Assembly: GCA_947499155.1 (NCBI GenBank)
Contig: CANMND010000003.1
Coordinates: forward strand, 372,001-436,000
DNA: 64,000 nucleotides
Direction of reading: 5' to 3'
Origin: an uncultured Sphingomonadales bacterium
Lineage (GTDB): Bacteria; Pseudomonadota; Alphaproteobacteria; Sphingomonadales; Rhodothalassiaceae
Shown: positions 45,047 through 54,236 of the stretch, one piece after another
How positions within the stretch are numbered: the stretch's first letter is position 1
Layout of the letters: every line of letters begins with the position of its first letter
Translations under genes and position numbers: made by a program
Notes under the pieces: model-generated
What the model was told of the DNA's origin: nothing
Databases searched by the model: none
What the model saw: only the letters and a program-made list of their open reading frames with translations

Positions 45047-46474
45047 ATGCTTGGACTGCCCTTGTTTTTCAAACTGGAAAATCGGCGGGTTTTGCTGGTC
45101 GGCGATACGGAGGCCGCTCGGGCAAAGTTACGTCTGCTGCTTAAGACGCCTGCGGAGATTTTGTGGCTGGTTGATGATGAGTTGGCCGCTCGTCGGGATT
45201 TTTCCGGCGTTTCTACCCTGAAAACCGCGCCGGGCGAGGTGACGGCATCTGATGTTCAAGGCAGCGCCCTTGTTTATGCGTCTACCGGCGATGATAAAAA
45301 AGATCGTGCAATATCTAAGCTTTGCCGCAGTCTTCAGGTTCCGGTCAATATTGTGGACAGGCCGGATCTTTCGGACTTTTCAACGCCTGCCATTGTGGAT
45401 CGCTCTCCCCTGGTCGTAGCGATTTCCACCCATGGGGCAGCGCCGGTATTTTCCCGTCGTCTGCGCTCCATGATCGAGCGTCTTTTGCCTGAAGGTATTG
45501 GCCATCTTGTGGCGCGAAGTGGACGCTTTCGTGGGCGATTGCAGGACATTCTGCCCAATCCATCAGCCCGCAGGCGGTTCTGGGACAATCTCTTTGATAT
45601 GGCTGATCCGCAAAAGCTGCTTGGCCTTTCTGATGATGCGTTTGAAGACCGATTGGAGAGTTTGGCGGAAGGTGCCCGGACCGATCAGGGCCAAGGTCAT
45701 GTCCAGCTGGTGGGAGCGGGGCCGGGTGATCCGGAACTTCTGACCCTGAAAGCGCTGAAGGCCCTGCAACGGGCTGATGTGATTTTATATGATGCCCTGG
45801 TGAGTTCGGCGGTGCTTGAGTATGCTCGCCGTGACGCCGTTATGATCGACGTGGGCAAGGTCCGCGGCAATCATGGCGTGGGGCAGGATAGGATCCATGA
45901 ACTGATGATCCGCCATGCCCGCGCCGGACATCATGTGGTGCGGCTCAAGGGTGGTGATCCCCTGATATTTGGCCGCGTCGGAGAAGAGATCGAGGCCTTG
46001 CGCACCCATGATATCGCTTATGAGCTTGTGCCCGGCATCACCGCCCTGGCCGGTTCCGCTGCCCGTGTCGGCATTCCGCTTACCCACCGCGATGATGCGT
46101 CAAGTCTTGGTCTGGTGACCGGACAGGCAAAGGATGGATCCAGCCCCAGTTTGCGCGGTCTTGCCGGTGAGGGGCGCACCCTTGCCATTTATATGGGGCT
46201 GGGGAAGGCATCTGAAATTACAAGGTCACTTCTGGCTGACGGGGTGCGTCCGGACTTTCCCCTGATGGTCATTGAAAACGGCACCCGGCCTGATGAACGG
46301 TCATTCCATGGGCATCTGGCGGACCTGCCGCATCTTGTGAAGCGTGAAGCCATTGAAAGCCCGGCCCTGATTATTCTGGGGACTGTGACCCGTTTTGCGC
46401 AAGCGCAGCCAGCAGCCCGATCGCCGGTTTATCACCGAGAACAAACCAGAACTCTGGCTTTTGCAGGAGGATGA
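45047..46474 (+). CDS. cysG: Siroheme synthase CysG (bifunctional)
   Basis: 475 residues from the ATG at 45047 (AAAGG 8 nt upstream; TTG at 45029 is unlikely). N-terminal precorrin-2 dehydrogenase/ferrochelatase domain (about 1-205) with VNIVDRPDLSDFSTPAIVDRSPLVVAIST including the catalytic Asp of the VD.P motif. C-terminal uroporphyrinogen-III methyltransferase (about 215-460) with VQLVGAGPGDPELLTLKA, VVRLKGGDPLIFGR and VPGITALAGSAARVGIPLTHR. The NAD-binding loop reads VGDTEAARAK instead of the usual GGG.VA.RK, so the N-terminal activity deserves doubt. First gene of a sulfate-reduction operon that supplies siroheme to the sulfite reductase. Confidence 0.94.
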   Translation: MLGLPLFFKLENRRVLLVGDTEAARAKLRLLLKTPAEILWLVDDELAARRDFSGVSTLKTAPGEVTASDVQGSALVYASTGDDKKDRAISKLCRSLQVPVNIVDRPDLSDFSTPAIVDRSPLVVAISTHGAAPVFSRRLRSMIERLLPEGIGHLVARSGRFRGRLQDILPNPSARRRFWDNLFDMADPQKLLGLSDDAFEDRLESLAEGARTDQGQGHVQLVGAGPGDPELLTLKALKALQRADVILYDALVSSAVLEYARRDAVMIDVGKVRGNHGVGQDRIHELMIRHARAGHHVVRLKGGDPLIFGRVGEEIEALRTHDIAYELVPGITALAGSAARVGIPLTHRDDASSLGLVTGQAKDGSSPSLRGLAGEGRTLAIYMGLGKASEITRSLLADGVRPDFPLMVIENGTRPDERSFHGHLADLPHLVKREAIESPALIILGTVTRFAQAQPAARSPVYHREQTRTLAFAGG

Positions 46475-46476
46475 CA

Positions 46477-46830
46477 ATGTCAAACCTGAAGCCCCAACCA
46501 TCGCAAATCGTAACCGCCAACGAGATTGGAACCGGAGCGGTGGTGTTTATGACCGCTGAAGGGACATGGACCTTTGACGTGACCGCTGCGTGTCTGAGTG
46601 AAACTGCTGCGGAAAGTGAGGCCATGCTTGCTCTTGCCCAGACATCAAACAACCGGTCCGAGGTGGAACTGGTGTGTCTGATCGCGGCGCAGCGCCTCCC
46701 CGACGGCAGGCCATGGCCCGTTCATCCCCGTGAAGTCATTCGTGCTTTGGGTCCGACGGTCCGCCATGACCTTGGATATCAGGCCGACATTAAAAACACG
46801 TCAAGGACACTGACCGATGTATCTTTATGA
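46477..46830 (+). CDS. DUF2849 family protein
   Basis: 117 residues from the ATG at 46477, with AGGAGG 6 nt upstream inside the cysG stop region. Contains GAVVFMTAEGTWT near the N-terminus and the C-terminal HPREVIRALGPTVRHDLGYQ. DUF2849 proteins are small alphaproteobacterial proteins encoded between cysG and the sulfite reductase gene. Their biochemical role is unknown; a structural or electron-transfer accessory of sulfite reduction is my inference from position. Overlaps the next gene by 14 nt. Confidence 0.85.
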   Translation: MSNLKPQPSQIVTANEIGTGAVVFMTAEGTWTFDVTAACLSETAAESEAMLALAQTSNNRSEVELVCLIAAQRLPDGRPWPVHPREVIRALGPTVRHDLGYQADIKNTSRTLTDVSL

Positions 46831-48472
46831 TGAGTATGACAAGTCCGTAGTCAGGCAACGTATTGCTGATTTTCGCGATGCAACAGAGCGGCGCCTGTCC
46901 GGCGTTTTGTCAGAAGAAGAGTTCAAGCTTGTTCGTCAGATGAACGGCGTTTATCTGCAGCTTCATGCCTATATGCTGCGGGTCGCTATCCCTTATGGAT
47001 CATTAAACAGCAGACAGCTCCATAGACTTGCCCATATCGCACGTGTCTATGACAAGGGCTACGGCCACTTTACCACTAGACAGAATATCCAGTTCAACTG
47101 GCCGCAACTGCAACAGATGCCTGATATTCTGGAAGAGCTGGCCGGGGTTGACATGCATGCGATCCAGACGTCTGGCAATGTTATCCGCAATATCACAGCC
47201 GATCATTTTGCAGGGGCCACTGCGGATGAAGTTGATGATCCGCGCCCAATTGCTGAACTGATCCGGCAATGGTCAACATTGCACCCGGAATTCTCATTTC
47301 TGCCGCGCAAATTCAAAATAGCTGTCACTGCATCGGCCAAGGACCGTACCGCTGTGAAGTTCCACGATATTGGGCTGGTTTTGCATGAAGACCAGACATC
47401 AGGGCGGGGCTTTAAGGTTTATGTAGGTGGCGGCCTTGGCCGTACGCCATTTGTCGGGCACAAGATCCGTGAATTTGTGCCGGAAGCACAGTTGCTTGCC
47501 TATATTGAAGCCATTTTACGGACCTATAACGAACTTGGCCGTCGCGATAATGCGTTTAAGGCGCGGATCAAAATCCTCGTCCATGAAATGGGGGCAGATG
47601 CCTTTGGTGAACTGGTCGAGCAGGAGTTTTCCCGTATCCAGCCCATGGTCGATGACTTGCCGACAAAAGAGCTTGAGCGCATCCGTCAAAGGTTCATAAC
47701 TCCGGACTTTGCGGATTTAAGCGACACAGATCTGGGGCTGGAGCGGGCGAAAGCAGAAGATCCGGAATTCAAGCGCTGGGTATCGCGCAATTGCTCAACA
47801 CATAAGATTCCAGGCTATGCCATCGTTGGCGTTTCGTTGAAGGATCACGGCGCTATTCCTGGAGATATTACCGCTGAGGCCATGGATCAACTGGCAGAAC
47901 TTGGCAAGCTTTACAGCCATGATGAAATTCGCGCGACCCACGAGCAGAATCTGGTTTTGCCCCATGTGAAAAAGCGTGACCTTTATGTGGTCTGGCGCGG
48001 ACTTCAGGCGGCGGGCCTTGCGACCACCAATCTGGGTCAGGCCAGCGATATTATCTCGTGCCCCGGCCTTGATTATTGTGTGCTGGCCAATGCCCGGTCG
48101 ATCCCTATCGCCCAGGCCATTGCCCAACGCTTTGCTGACCGCAAGCGTGAAGATCTGGTGGGCGCCCTTAAAATCAGGATTTCAGGCTGTATCAATGCCT
48201 GCGGCCATCACCATGCGGGTCATATCGGTATTCTGGGCGTCGATCGCAAAGGTGAGGAAATGTACCAGTTGAGCCTTGGCGGATCCGGTGCTGAGGACGC
48301 TGCCATCAGTCAAAGTACCGGCCGCGGTTTTGATGCGGACGGCATTGTGGATGCGGTGGATACGGTGGTTGGAATTTATCTGGACCACCGTCATGAAGGC
48401 GAAAACTTTCTGGAAGCCTATCGCCGGATTGGACCCCAGCCCTTCAAGGAGGCGCTTTATGGAACTGCTTGA
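46817..48472 (+). CDS. cysI: Sulfite reductase hemoprotein (CysI-like, nitrite/sulfite reductase family)
   Basis: Reduces sulfite to sulfide at a coupled siroheme and [4Fe-4S] centre. 551 residues. Two ferredoxin-like halves with IRHR-equivalent segments (GYGHFTTRQNIQFNW), the siroheme/cluster-binding cysteines in SCPGLDYC and SGCINACGHHH, and GGGLGRTPFVG. No flavoprotein CysJ is nearby, so electrons probably come from ferredoxin or another donor. Nitrite reduction is a less likely alternative given cysG/cysH neighbours. Overlaps DUF934 by 14 nt. Confidence 0.93.
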   Translation: MYLYDEYDKSVVRQRIADFRDATERRLSGVLSEEEFKLVRQMNGVYLQLHAYMLRVAIPYGSLNSRQLHRLAHIARVYDKGYGHFTTRQNIQFNWPQLQQMPDILEELAGVDMHAIQTSGNVIRNITADHFAGATADEVDDPRPIAELIRQWSTLHPEFSFLPRKFKIAVTASAKDRTAVKFHDIGLVLHEDQTSGRGFKVYVGGGLGRTPFVGHKIREFVPEAQLLAYIEAILRTYNELGRRDNAFKARIKILVHEMGADAFGELVEQEFSRIQPMVDDLPTKELERIRQRFITPDFADLSDTDLGLERAKAEDPEFKRWVSRNCSTHKIPGYAIVGVSLKDHGAIPGDITAEAMDQLAELGKLYSHDEIRATHEQNLVLPHVKKRDLYVVWRGLQAAGLATTNLGQASDIISCPGLDYCVLANARSIPIAQAIAQRFADRKREDLVGALKIRISGCINACGHHHAGHIGILGVDRKGEEMYQLSLGGSGAEDAAISQSTGRGFDADGIVDAVDTVVGIYLDHRHEGENFLEAYRRIGPQPFKEALYGTA

Positions 48473-48983
48473 TCTTCGCAGATTGTCATCAGCCCGGCTT
48501 TTGTCTTATTCACATGTGACAGCAGACGATGCTGTGGCTGACATTACTGGCCCTGTTTTGATTGATCTTGACCGCCTTGAGGGCGACCCGGAAGTGCTGG
48601 ACGATCAAGTCCGTCCGATTGGGCTTTTGGCTGCTGGTGATGCAGACAGCACCCGGATTGTGCCCTTTTTGTCCCGTTTGTCCCTGATTGCTGTTCAGTT
48701 TCCCAAATTCAGCGACGGTCGGGGTTTTTCACTGGCCTATCGCCTGCGCCGGGATCATGGCTTTGAGGGGGATATCCGTGCCGTAGGGGCAGTTTTGGGC
48801 GACCATGCAGATTTTTTGTTGCGTACAGGGTTCAGCTCTGTGGAACTGCCGAACAATGCAGCCGTTGAAACATTTAAAAAGCGGCTTGATCTTTATTCCA
48901 TCAGATATCAGGACGCCCATGATCTGCGCCCCACCGCATCTGAGCTGCGCCACGGACAAAGCCGGGGGCACCTCGCGTCATGA
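48459..48983 (+). CDS. DUF934 family protein of the sulfite-reduction operon
   Basis: 174 residues from the ATG at 48459, with AAGGAGG 6 nt upstream. Family blocks: LIDLDRLEGDPEVLDD, FPKFSDGRGFSLAYRLRRDHGF, GDIRAVGAVLGDHADFLLRTGF. DUF934 genes nearly always sit between the sulfite reductase and cysH in proteobacteria and are proposed to help sulfite reductase, perhaps in electron delivery, but the mechanism is unknown. ATGA overlap with cysH. Confidence 0.9.
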   Translation: MELLDLRRLSSARLLSYSHVTADDAVADITGPVLIDLDRLEGDPEVLDDQVRPIGLLAAGDADSTRIVPFLSRLSLIAVQFPKFSDGRGFSLAYRLRRDHGFEGDIRAVGAVLGDHADFLLRTGFSSVELPNNAAVETFKKRLDLYSIRYQDAHDLRPTASELRHGQSRGHLAS

Positions 48984-49756
48984 CCGCGCCTACCCGCAGC
49001 CCTATCCCGGCTTTAAAAGCCACTCCTGCGCCTGACATGGACCTGTCCGTGCCGATAGCATCGGTGCTGTTGGATCGCTATCGCTCGCTTGATACCCATG
49101 CGCTGCTCGTCGCCTTGCGGGAGGGTATTTATTTCAATCGGATTGCGCTTGTGTCGTCATTTGGTGCTGAATCAGCCGTATTGCTGCATCTGATTTCCCG
49201 GGTTGATGTGGATTTCCCTGTGGTTTTTATTGATACGGGAAAGCTGTTTGGCGAAACGCGCACCTACAGGGACCGGCTGGTTGATAATTTGGGCTTGCGC
49301 AATCTTCAGATCATAAAACCGGACCCTAAGGCGTTGCTTCGACATGATCCAAAAGGTCTACTGTTTTCCAAAAGCCCGGATACATGCTGCTACTGGCGCA
49401 AGGTAGAGCCGTTGGAGCGGGCGCTTCAGGGCTATGACGCCTGGATTTCCGGGCGCAAACGCTTTCATGGTGCAGCGCGGTCTGACCTCAAGCGTTTTGA
49501 GGCTGTGGATGGGCGTGTGAAAATAAACCCGCTTGCCGACTGGAGCCGGGCTGACCTTGATCGGTACTTCGAAAAATACGCCCTGCCCCGACACCCACTG
49601 GAAAAAGAAGGTTATCTGTCCATTGGGTGTATGCCTTGTACAGATCGGGTTGCCGATGATGGCGATCCGCGCTCTGGCCGCTGGGCACATGCGAGGAAAA
49701 CGGAATGTGGTATACACTTTCCATTAGCTGAAGCACGGCGTCGTGCTGTTATATAA
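48980..49756 (+). CDS. cysH: Assimilatory adenylyl-sulfate (APS) reductase, CysH family
   Basis: Reduces activated sulfate to sulfite with thioredoxin. 258 residues. PP-loop SSFGAESAVLLHLISRV, VFIDTGKLFGETRTYRD, ISGRKRFHG, the [4Fe-4S] cysteine pattern CC (PDTCCYWRKVEP) then C..C (SIGCMPCTDR), and the catalytic Cys in KTECGIHFP. The cluster cysteines mark it as APS-using rather than PAPS-using. Last gene of cysG-DUF2849-cysI-DUF934-cysH; ATP sulfurylase genes are not in the window. Confidence 0.94.
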   Translation: MTAPTRSPIPALKATPAPDMDLSVPIASVLLDRYRSLDTHALLVALREGIYFNRIALVSSFGAESAVLLHLISRVDVDFPVVFIDTGKLFGETRTYRDRLVDNLGLRNLQIIKPDPKALLRHDPKGLLFSKSPDTCCYWRKVEPLERALQGYDAWISGRKRFHGAARSDLKRFEAVDGRVKINPLADWSRADLDRYFEKYALPRHPLEKEGYLSIGCMPCTDRVADDGDPRSGRWAHARKTECGIHFPLAEARRRAVI

Positions 49757-49830
49757 GGGGCAATCTTCCTGAAGTTTCGATTCGCAAAGAAGTCCGGCCG
49801 GCTCAGGGCGATATAAGGACTGCGACTGGT

Positions 49831-50787
49831 ATGGCTAAAATTATGACTCACCGCCCCATAAGACGCTTGCGACGCGCCCAATTGCCGCTTAATGCCCTGC
49901 GCGCTTTTGAGGCAGCGGCAAGACACCTGTCATTTAAAATGGCAGCAGAAGAACTTGCAGTGACACCTGCGGCCGTCAGTCAGCAGATTCGCATATTGGA
50001 AGATTATCTGGGAATTCCGCTTTTTCGCCGGACCAGTCGGTCATTGATCCTGACAAAGCGTGCCCAGGAATCCCTTGAAGCCTTGCGCCAGGGCTTCGAT
50101 CTGATCGAGGAATCCTGTGCAATTTTGCAATCGCCAGAAGATGAAGGTGTTCTGCGACTTTCCGTATCGCCTTCTTTTGCATCCAAATGGCTGATTTCAA
50201 GGCTTCAGCGTTATTATGAGGACAATGAGGATATTGTCGTCAAAATCAGCGCCACAAATGAATTGACGGATTTTTCACGCGAGGACATCGACCTTGCCAT
50301 CCGTTATGGCCCCGGCGGCTATGATGGTCTTTATGTCGAGGAATTGATGCGCGAAGAGGTGTTTCCTGTCTGCTCGCCCCGATTGCTTGAAGGAGACGAG
50401 GCTATTCGGGCGCCAGCAGACCTTGCCCGGGCAACCTTAATTCATGATGACAGTGCGCTTGAAGATGAAAGCGACCCCACATGGCCTATGTGGTTGAAAG
50501 CGGCGGGTGTAAAAGTGGGGGACGGCCAAAGAGCCCTGCATTTTAACCAGACGGCTTTGGCAATTGAGGCCGCTATTGCCGGGCGCGGCGTTGCGCTGGC
50601 GAAAAGGGCGCTGGCAGAAACGGATTTAAAGCAGGCACGGCTGGTACGTCTGTTCAGCCAGGTTCATCCGGTTAATTTTGCTTATTATATGGTGTGCCCT
50701 ACTGACAAGAAGGACCTTGCCCCGGTCGTTGGCTTCATGAACTGGTTGCGCAAGGAAGCCGGCCGTTCATGGGCCTGGGAAATCTGA
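49831..50787 (+). CDS. LysR-family transcriptional regulator (GcvA-like)
   Basis: 318 residues. The N-terminal HTH (LNALRAFEAAARHLSFKMAAEELAVTPAAVSQQIRILEDYLG) is of the GcvA/TrpI/AmpR subgroup, followed by the periplasmic-binding-like effector domain with VLRLSVSPSFASKWLISRL. It begins 75 bp after cysH on the same strand. It could regulate the cys operon, but it is not CysB-like, so glycine cleavage or another target elsewhere is equally possible. Convergent with secB across a hairpin. Confidence 0.9.
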   Translation: MAKIMTHRPIRRLRRAQLPLNALRAFEAAARHLSFKMAAEELAVTPAAVSQQIRILEDYLGIPLFRRTSRSLILTKRAQESLEALRQGFDLIEESCAILQSPEDEGVLRLSVSPSFASKWLISRLQRYYEDNEDIVVKISATNELTDFSREDIDLAIRYGPGGYDGLYVEELMREEVFPVCSPRLLEGDEAIRAPADLARATLIHDDSALEDESDPTWPMWLKAAGVKVGDGQRALHFNQTALAIEAAIAGRGVALAKRALAETDLKQARLVRLFSQVHPVNFAYYMVCPTDKKDLAPVVGFMNWLRKEAGRSWAWEI

Positions 50788-50792
50788 CAACA

Positions 50793-50846
50793 GATTAAAA
50801 ATGACCGACACGGCAGCAAGCGACTCTTCGCTCCGCCATGTCGGTC
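50793..50846 (-). terminator. Terminator of secB, convergent hairpin
   Basis: On the minus strand a 12-bp stem (GACCGACATGGC / GCCGTGTCGGTC, one G-T pair) enclosing a smaller AGCGA/TCGCT stem is followed by ATTTTTAA. It lies 25 nt beyond the secB stop codon. On the plus strand no T tract follows. Confidence 0.65.
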
Positions 50847-50870
50847 TGTCTAGAATCTTGGCCGGATCGG

Positions 50871-51440
50871 TCAGGCGTTGCCTTGTGGCTCGCCGAGATC
50901 AATCGTGCCCAGTGCGTCAGCACCGCTGGCTTGTGGCTGTTGTTGTGCGGCTGCCTGCTTTTGCTGCTGGTAAAGACCGGCAAAGTCGATGGGGTCAAGC
51001 ATCAGGGGCGCAAAGCCACCGTCGCGGACCGAATCGGCAACGATACGACGGGCAAACGGGAACAGGATGTGGGGTGCCTGAATAAGCAGGAACGCCTCTA
51101 TCATGTCTTCGGGCAGATTCCGGGCACCGAACAGACCAGAATAAACAAGCTCGACTGCAAAGGCGACATCTTCGTCAAGGCGTGACGTGGCGGTAATTTT
51201 CAGGTCCACCTCAAAGGCCTCTTCGCCCATTCGACGGGCACCGACATTCACATTGACCTCGATATTCGGCTTGGGTGAATTTTCACCGGACAAGGTCTGG
51301 AATGTTTGGGCCGCATTGGGATTCTCGAAAGAAAGATCTTTTACATATTGTGCGAGAACGGCTGCTGCCGGGCCTGCATTCTGCGCCGCCTGGGCTGCGG
51401 CATCGGGGCTTGCGCCGTTGGTATTTTCATTCTCCGCCAT
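50871..51440 (-). CDS. secB: Protein-export chaperone SecB
   Basis: Tetrameric chaperone that keeps preproteins unfolded for SecA. 189 residues from the ATG at 51440 (AAGGA 10 nt upstream, then MAENENTNG); the longer open frame to 51545 is not conserved. Blocks: VLAQYVKDLSFENPNAA, VGARRMGEEAFEVDLKITA, ELVYSGLFGARNLPEDMIEAFLLIQAPHILFPFARRIVAD, GGFAPLMLDPIDFAGLY. The C-terminal extension is Gln/Ala-rich and lacks the usual short zinc-contact motif. Confidence 0.95.
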   Translation of the reverse strand: MAENENTNGASPDAAAQAAQNAGPAAAVLAQYVKDLSFENPNAAQTFQTLSGENSPKPNIEVNVNVGARRMGEEAFEVDLKITATSRLDEDVAFAVELVYSGLFGARNLPEDMIEAFLLIQAPHILFPFARRIVADSVRDGGFAPLMLDPIDFAGLYQQQKQAAAQQQPQASGADALGTIDLGEPQGNA

Positions 51441-51609
51441 GATCTGACGTTCCTTCACGCTTTTGATCAAAAAAAACCTGAACCGGGACCACATTCTGTC
51501 ATGAGCGAGGTCCGGGCACTCTATATTCAGCGGCTTCGCTAGCACGGACTGTGCCGTCAGACAATATAACAGGTGCCTTTATGGAGCAAATTGATCATCC
51601 GGCCAGCGA

Positions 51610-52107
51610 TTATTCCCTGTTTTGGCCACCGTCTGGATTATTGTGATTGGGGGGCGGGACGATTTCACCTTCTATCAGGCCACCGTTCCGTGGTCTCGAA
51701 CTGCCATTTGCCTGTTCGGTGAATTCACCTTCGATAATGACGCTCGCAGAACCAGGTCGCAGACGGCGTAACAGGGTCATAATCAGCCATTTGCGTAAAA
51801 AGGGCAAAAGCAGCAGGATTCCCAGGCTGTCAGTGAGGAAGCCCGGTATCAGCAGAAATAATCCGGCGATCACCAAAAGGGCACCATGCATCATTTCTGG
51901 TATGGGTGCCCGTTTTGCCTCCAGTTCGCGGCGGGCACGCAAAGCTGTTTCCATGCCTTGTGCCCGCACAAGCGCCAGACCTATAACGGCTGAGGCGATG
52001 GTGAGCCCGATGACAGCCAGCGCGCCGATCTCTCCCCCCACCGCAATGAAGATACTTAATTCCACAAGGGGTGCGAGGATAAGTGTGAGCAGGAATATCA
52101 GCGCCAT
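51610..52107 (-). CDS. fxsA: FxsA family membrane protein
   Basis: 165 residues with three to four membrane helices: about 3-27 (LIFLLTLILAPLVELSIFIAVG), 28-48, and a GALLVIAGLFLLIPGFLTDSLGILLLL hairpin near 74-102. Cytoplasmic-membrane protein whose E. coli homologue lowers phage T7 exclusion by the F plasmid. Its true cell role is unknown. The C-terminal tail is polar and Pro/Asn-rich. Divergent from the Tim44 gene; secB lies downstream on the same strand. Confidence 0.92.
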   Translation of the reverse strand: MALIFLLTLILAPLVELSIFIAVGGEIGALAVIGLTIASAVIGLALVRAQGMETALRARRELEAKRAPIPEMMHGALLVIAGLFLLIPGFLTDSLGILLLLPFLRKWLIMTLLRRLRPGSASVIIEGEFTEQANGSSRPRNGGLIEGEIVPPPNHNNPDGGQNRE

Positions 52108-52277
52108 GCTTGTCCTTTCGTGGTACTAGGCCTATTTATCATATGTAATGCTTCGTGATGATTTAAGGATAGATAGAGTGTTTTTGAACCATCTGTGTTT
52201 AAATCAGTGTGATATGCCTCACAAGTTATTGAGGCCGGTCAGGCCGACAGGTTGTAGCCATATGGCGGGATACGAGA

Positions 52278-52949
52278 ATGGGTGAAGGATTTCAGTTTAT
52301 CGATATCATACTGCTCGCCATGGTGGCCGGGTTTATAGCCCTGCGCCTGCGTAGCGTTCTCGGTCGCCGTACCGGTGAGGAGCAAGGGCAGGCAGAGGGC
52401 CTTGCGAGACGCATGGATACTGCGCATCAGGGCGAACCCGGAAATTCAGAAGGTGCGGCTGGCCCATCGGATACTGTTGTCCGGCTTGAGGCGGACCCGG
52501 TCTTGCGGAAAGCGTTTCGCGAGATGAGGCGAATCGAGCCACATTTGGATGTGGACGTCTTTCTGGACGGCGCGCGCAGTGTCTATCCCATGATTCTTGA
52601 TGCGTTCTGGCAAGGTGACCGCAAAACACTTGACCAGTTTTTAAGCGAGGACGTGAAGGCAGACTTCCTGGCGGCACTTGATGCCCGTGAAGCTGCAAAC
52701 CAGACAGTCGAAGGAAAAGTGATAGAGCTGAGTGAGAGCACTATTATAAAGGCCGCCCTGTCTGGTCGCGTCGCTGAGATCACAGTGCGTTTTGAGGCAG
52801 AAGTTGTGTCTGTCACCAAAAACGCTGACGGCGAGATTATTGAAGGCAATGTGTCCGACACGACAACCGTCCATGATATCTGGACCTTCGAGCGGACCTT
52901 GGGCAGCGATGACCCGGCCTGGCTTTTGGTTGCCACGCGCAATGACTGA
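52278..52949 (+). CDS. Tim44/TimA domain protein
   Basis: 223 residues: a single N-terminal membrane helix (about 7-25, FIDIILLAMVAGFIALRLRSVLG), a polar linker, then the Tim44-like domain (about 75-220) with PVLRKAFREMRRIEPHLDVDVFLDGARSVYPMILDAF and WLLVATRND. In alphaproteobacteria TimA is a membrane-tethered relative of the mitochondrial import component Tim44, thought to help in protein handling at the membrane. Genes secB, fxsA and mltA around it form a conserved envelope-biogenesis group. mltA follows 15 nt downstream. Confidence 0.92.
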   Translation: MGEGFQFIDIILLAMVAGFIALRLRSVLGRRTGEEQGQAEGLARRMDTAHQGEPGNSEGAAGPSDTVVRLEADPVLRKAFREMRRIEPHLDVDVFLDGARSVYPMILDAFWQGDRKTLDQFLSEDVKADFLAALDAREAANQTVEGKVIELSESTIIKAALSGRVAEITVRFEAEVVSVTKNADGEIIEGNVSDTTTVHDIWTFERTLGSDDPAWLLVATRND

Positions 52950-52964
52950 CAGGGGCTGCTTGTC

Positions 52965-54236
52965 ATGCCGGACTCATTTCCGCGCCGACTGACTGGTCTT
53001 GTCCTTGTTGCCATAGGCGCTATCGCTCTGTGGTGGCTGATCTTCGGCTGGCCTGAAAAAGAGTTGGCTCCACCACCCCCGCTCACGCCTCCAGTCGGCA
53101 TGACCATGTCGCAGGTCGATTTTGCGGACCTGCCCGGCTGGCAGGCTGATGGTCAGGGTGCAGCCCTTGCCGCCTTTCAGACAAGTTGTACCCGCCGCCT
53201 GACCCTGCCCGCTGATCGTGCAGTTGAACCTGTGATGGTTGGGGGCACCGTTGCTGACTGGGAGCCTGTGTGTACTGCAGCGCTCGCCATGGACGTGACG
53301 GACGACAAGGGTGCCCGTGACTTTTTTGAATCGGCTTTTACACCACTTGCTGTTGAGGTGGACGGCAAGGCAGAAGGCCTGTTCACCGGCTATTATGAGC
53401 CTCTGATCGACGCATCCCGCACCCCCGATGACCGTTTCCACGTACCCCTTTACCAGCGTCCGCCAGAATTGGTCACTGTTGATCTGGGTGAGTTTCGGGA
53501 AGATCTGAAGGGGCGCCGGATTGCCGGATCCGTGGTGGGTGGACGCCTGCGTCCGTTTGCCAGTCGGGCTGAAATTGAAGCAGGGGCCTTGTCCGGCCGT
53601 GACCTTGAACTGTTATGGGCAGATGATCCGGTGGATGTGTTCTTTTTGCAGATCCAGGGGTCTGGCCGGGTGCGCCTGCCTGATGGGAACATTCTGTCTG
53701 TTGGGTATGATGGTCCCAATGGTCGCGATTATACATCCCTGGGTCGCCTGATGGTCGCGCGCAATATCCTTCATCCAGACCACGTCTCTTCTCCCATTAT
53801 AGCTGACTGGTTACGGAACAACCCGGTTGCTGGTGCAGGGCTGATGGCGGAAAATGCATCATATATATTTTTCCGCTTCCTGGATGGCGATGGTCCGTTA
53901 GGAGCAGAAGGAGTGGTGCTAACTCCAGGGCGCAGTCTGGCGGTGGACCGGGCCCACCTGCCACTTGGTGCGCCCATATGGCTTGAGACCACCCACCCCG
54001 ACCCCAATGCGTCCCCAGGCCCTGATGCCCCTCAAATCCCTTTTCAAAGACTGATGGTGGCACAGGACACAGGTGGTGCGATCAAGGGCGCTGTCCGGGG
54101 AGATGTTTTTTGGGGCTTTGGTGAGGAAGCTGAAATCATCGCTGGGCGCATGGCCAATCGCGGGCGATTCTGGTTACTGTTGCCTGAAAAGCTTGCGGCG
54201 CGCCTTCTTGCCTCATCCAGCAGGCCAGACTCATGA
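52965..54236 (+). CDS. mltA: Membrane-bound lytic murein transglycosylase A family protein
   Basis: Cleaves peptidoglycan glycan strands with formation of 1,6-anhydroMurNAc. 423 residues. Anchored by an N-terminal helix (about 10-28, LVLVAIGAIALWWLIFGW) rather than a lipobox. MltA domain has LFTGYYEPLIDASRTPDDRFHVPLYQRP, DLELLWADDPVDVFFLQIQGSG with the catalytic-type Asp, and VGYDGPNGRDYTSLG; the 3D domain is DTGGAIKGAVRGDVFWGFG. Overlaps the Smr gene by 4 nt (ATGA). Confidence 0.93.
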   Translation: MPDSFPRRLTGLVLVAIGAIALWWLIFGWPEKELAPPPPLTPPVGMTMSQVDFADLPGWQADGQGAALAAFQTSCTRRLTLPADRAVEPVMVGGTVADWEPVCTAALAMDVTDDKGARDFFESAFTPLAVEVDGKAEGLFTGYYEPLIDASRTPDDRFHVPLYQRPPELVTVDLGEFREDLKGRRIAGSVVGGRLRPFASRAEIEAGALSGRDLELLWADDPVDVFFLQIQGSGRVRLPDGNILSVGYDGPNGRDYTSLGRLMVARNILHPDHVSSPIIADWLRNNPVAGAGLMAENASYIFFRFLDGDGPLGAEGVVLTPGRSLAVDRAHLPLGAPIWLETTHPDPNASPGPDAPQIPFQRLMVAQDTGGAIKGAVRGDVFWGFGEEAEIIAGRMANRGRFWLLLPEKLAARLLASSSRPDS

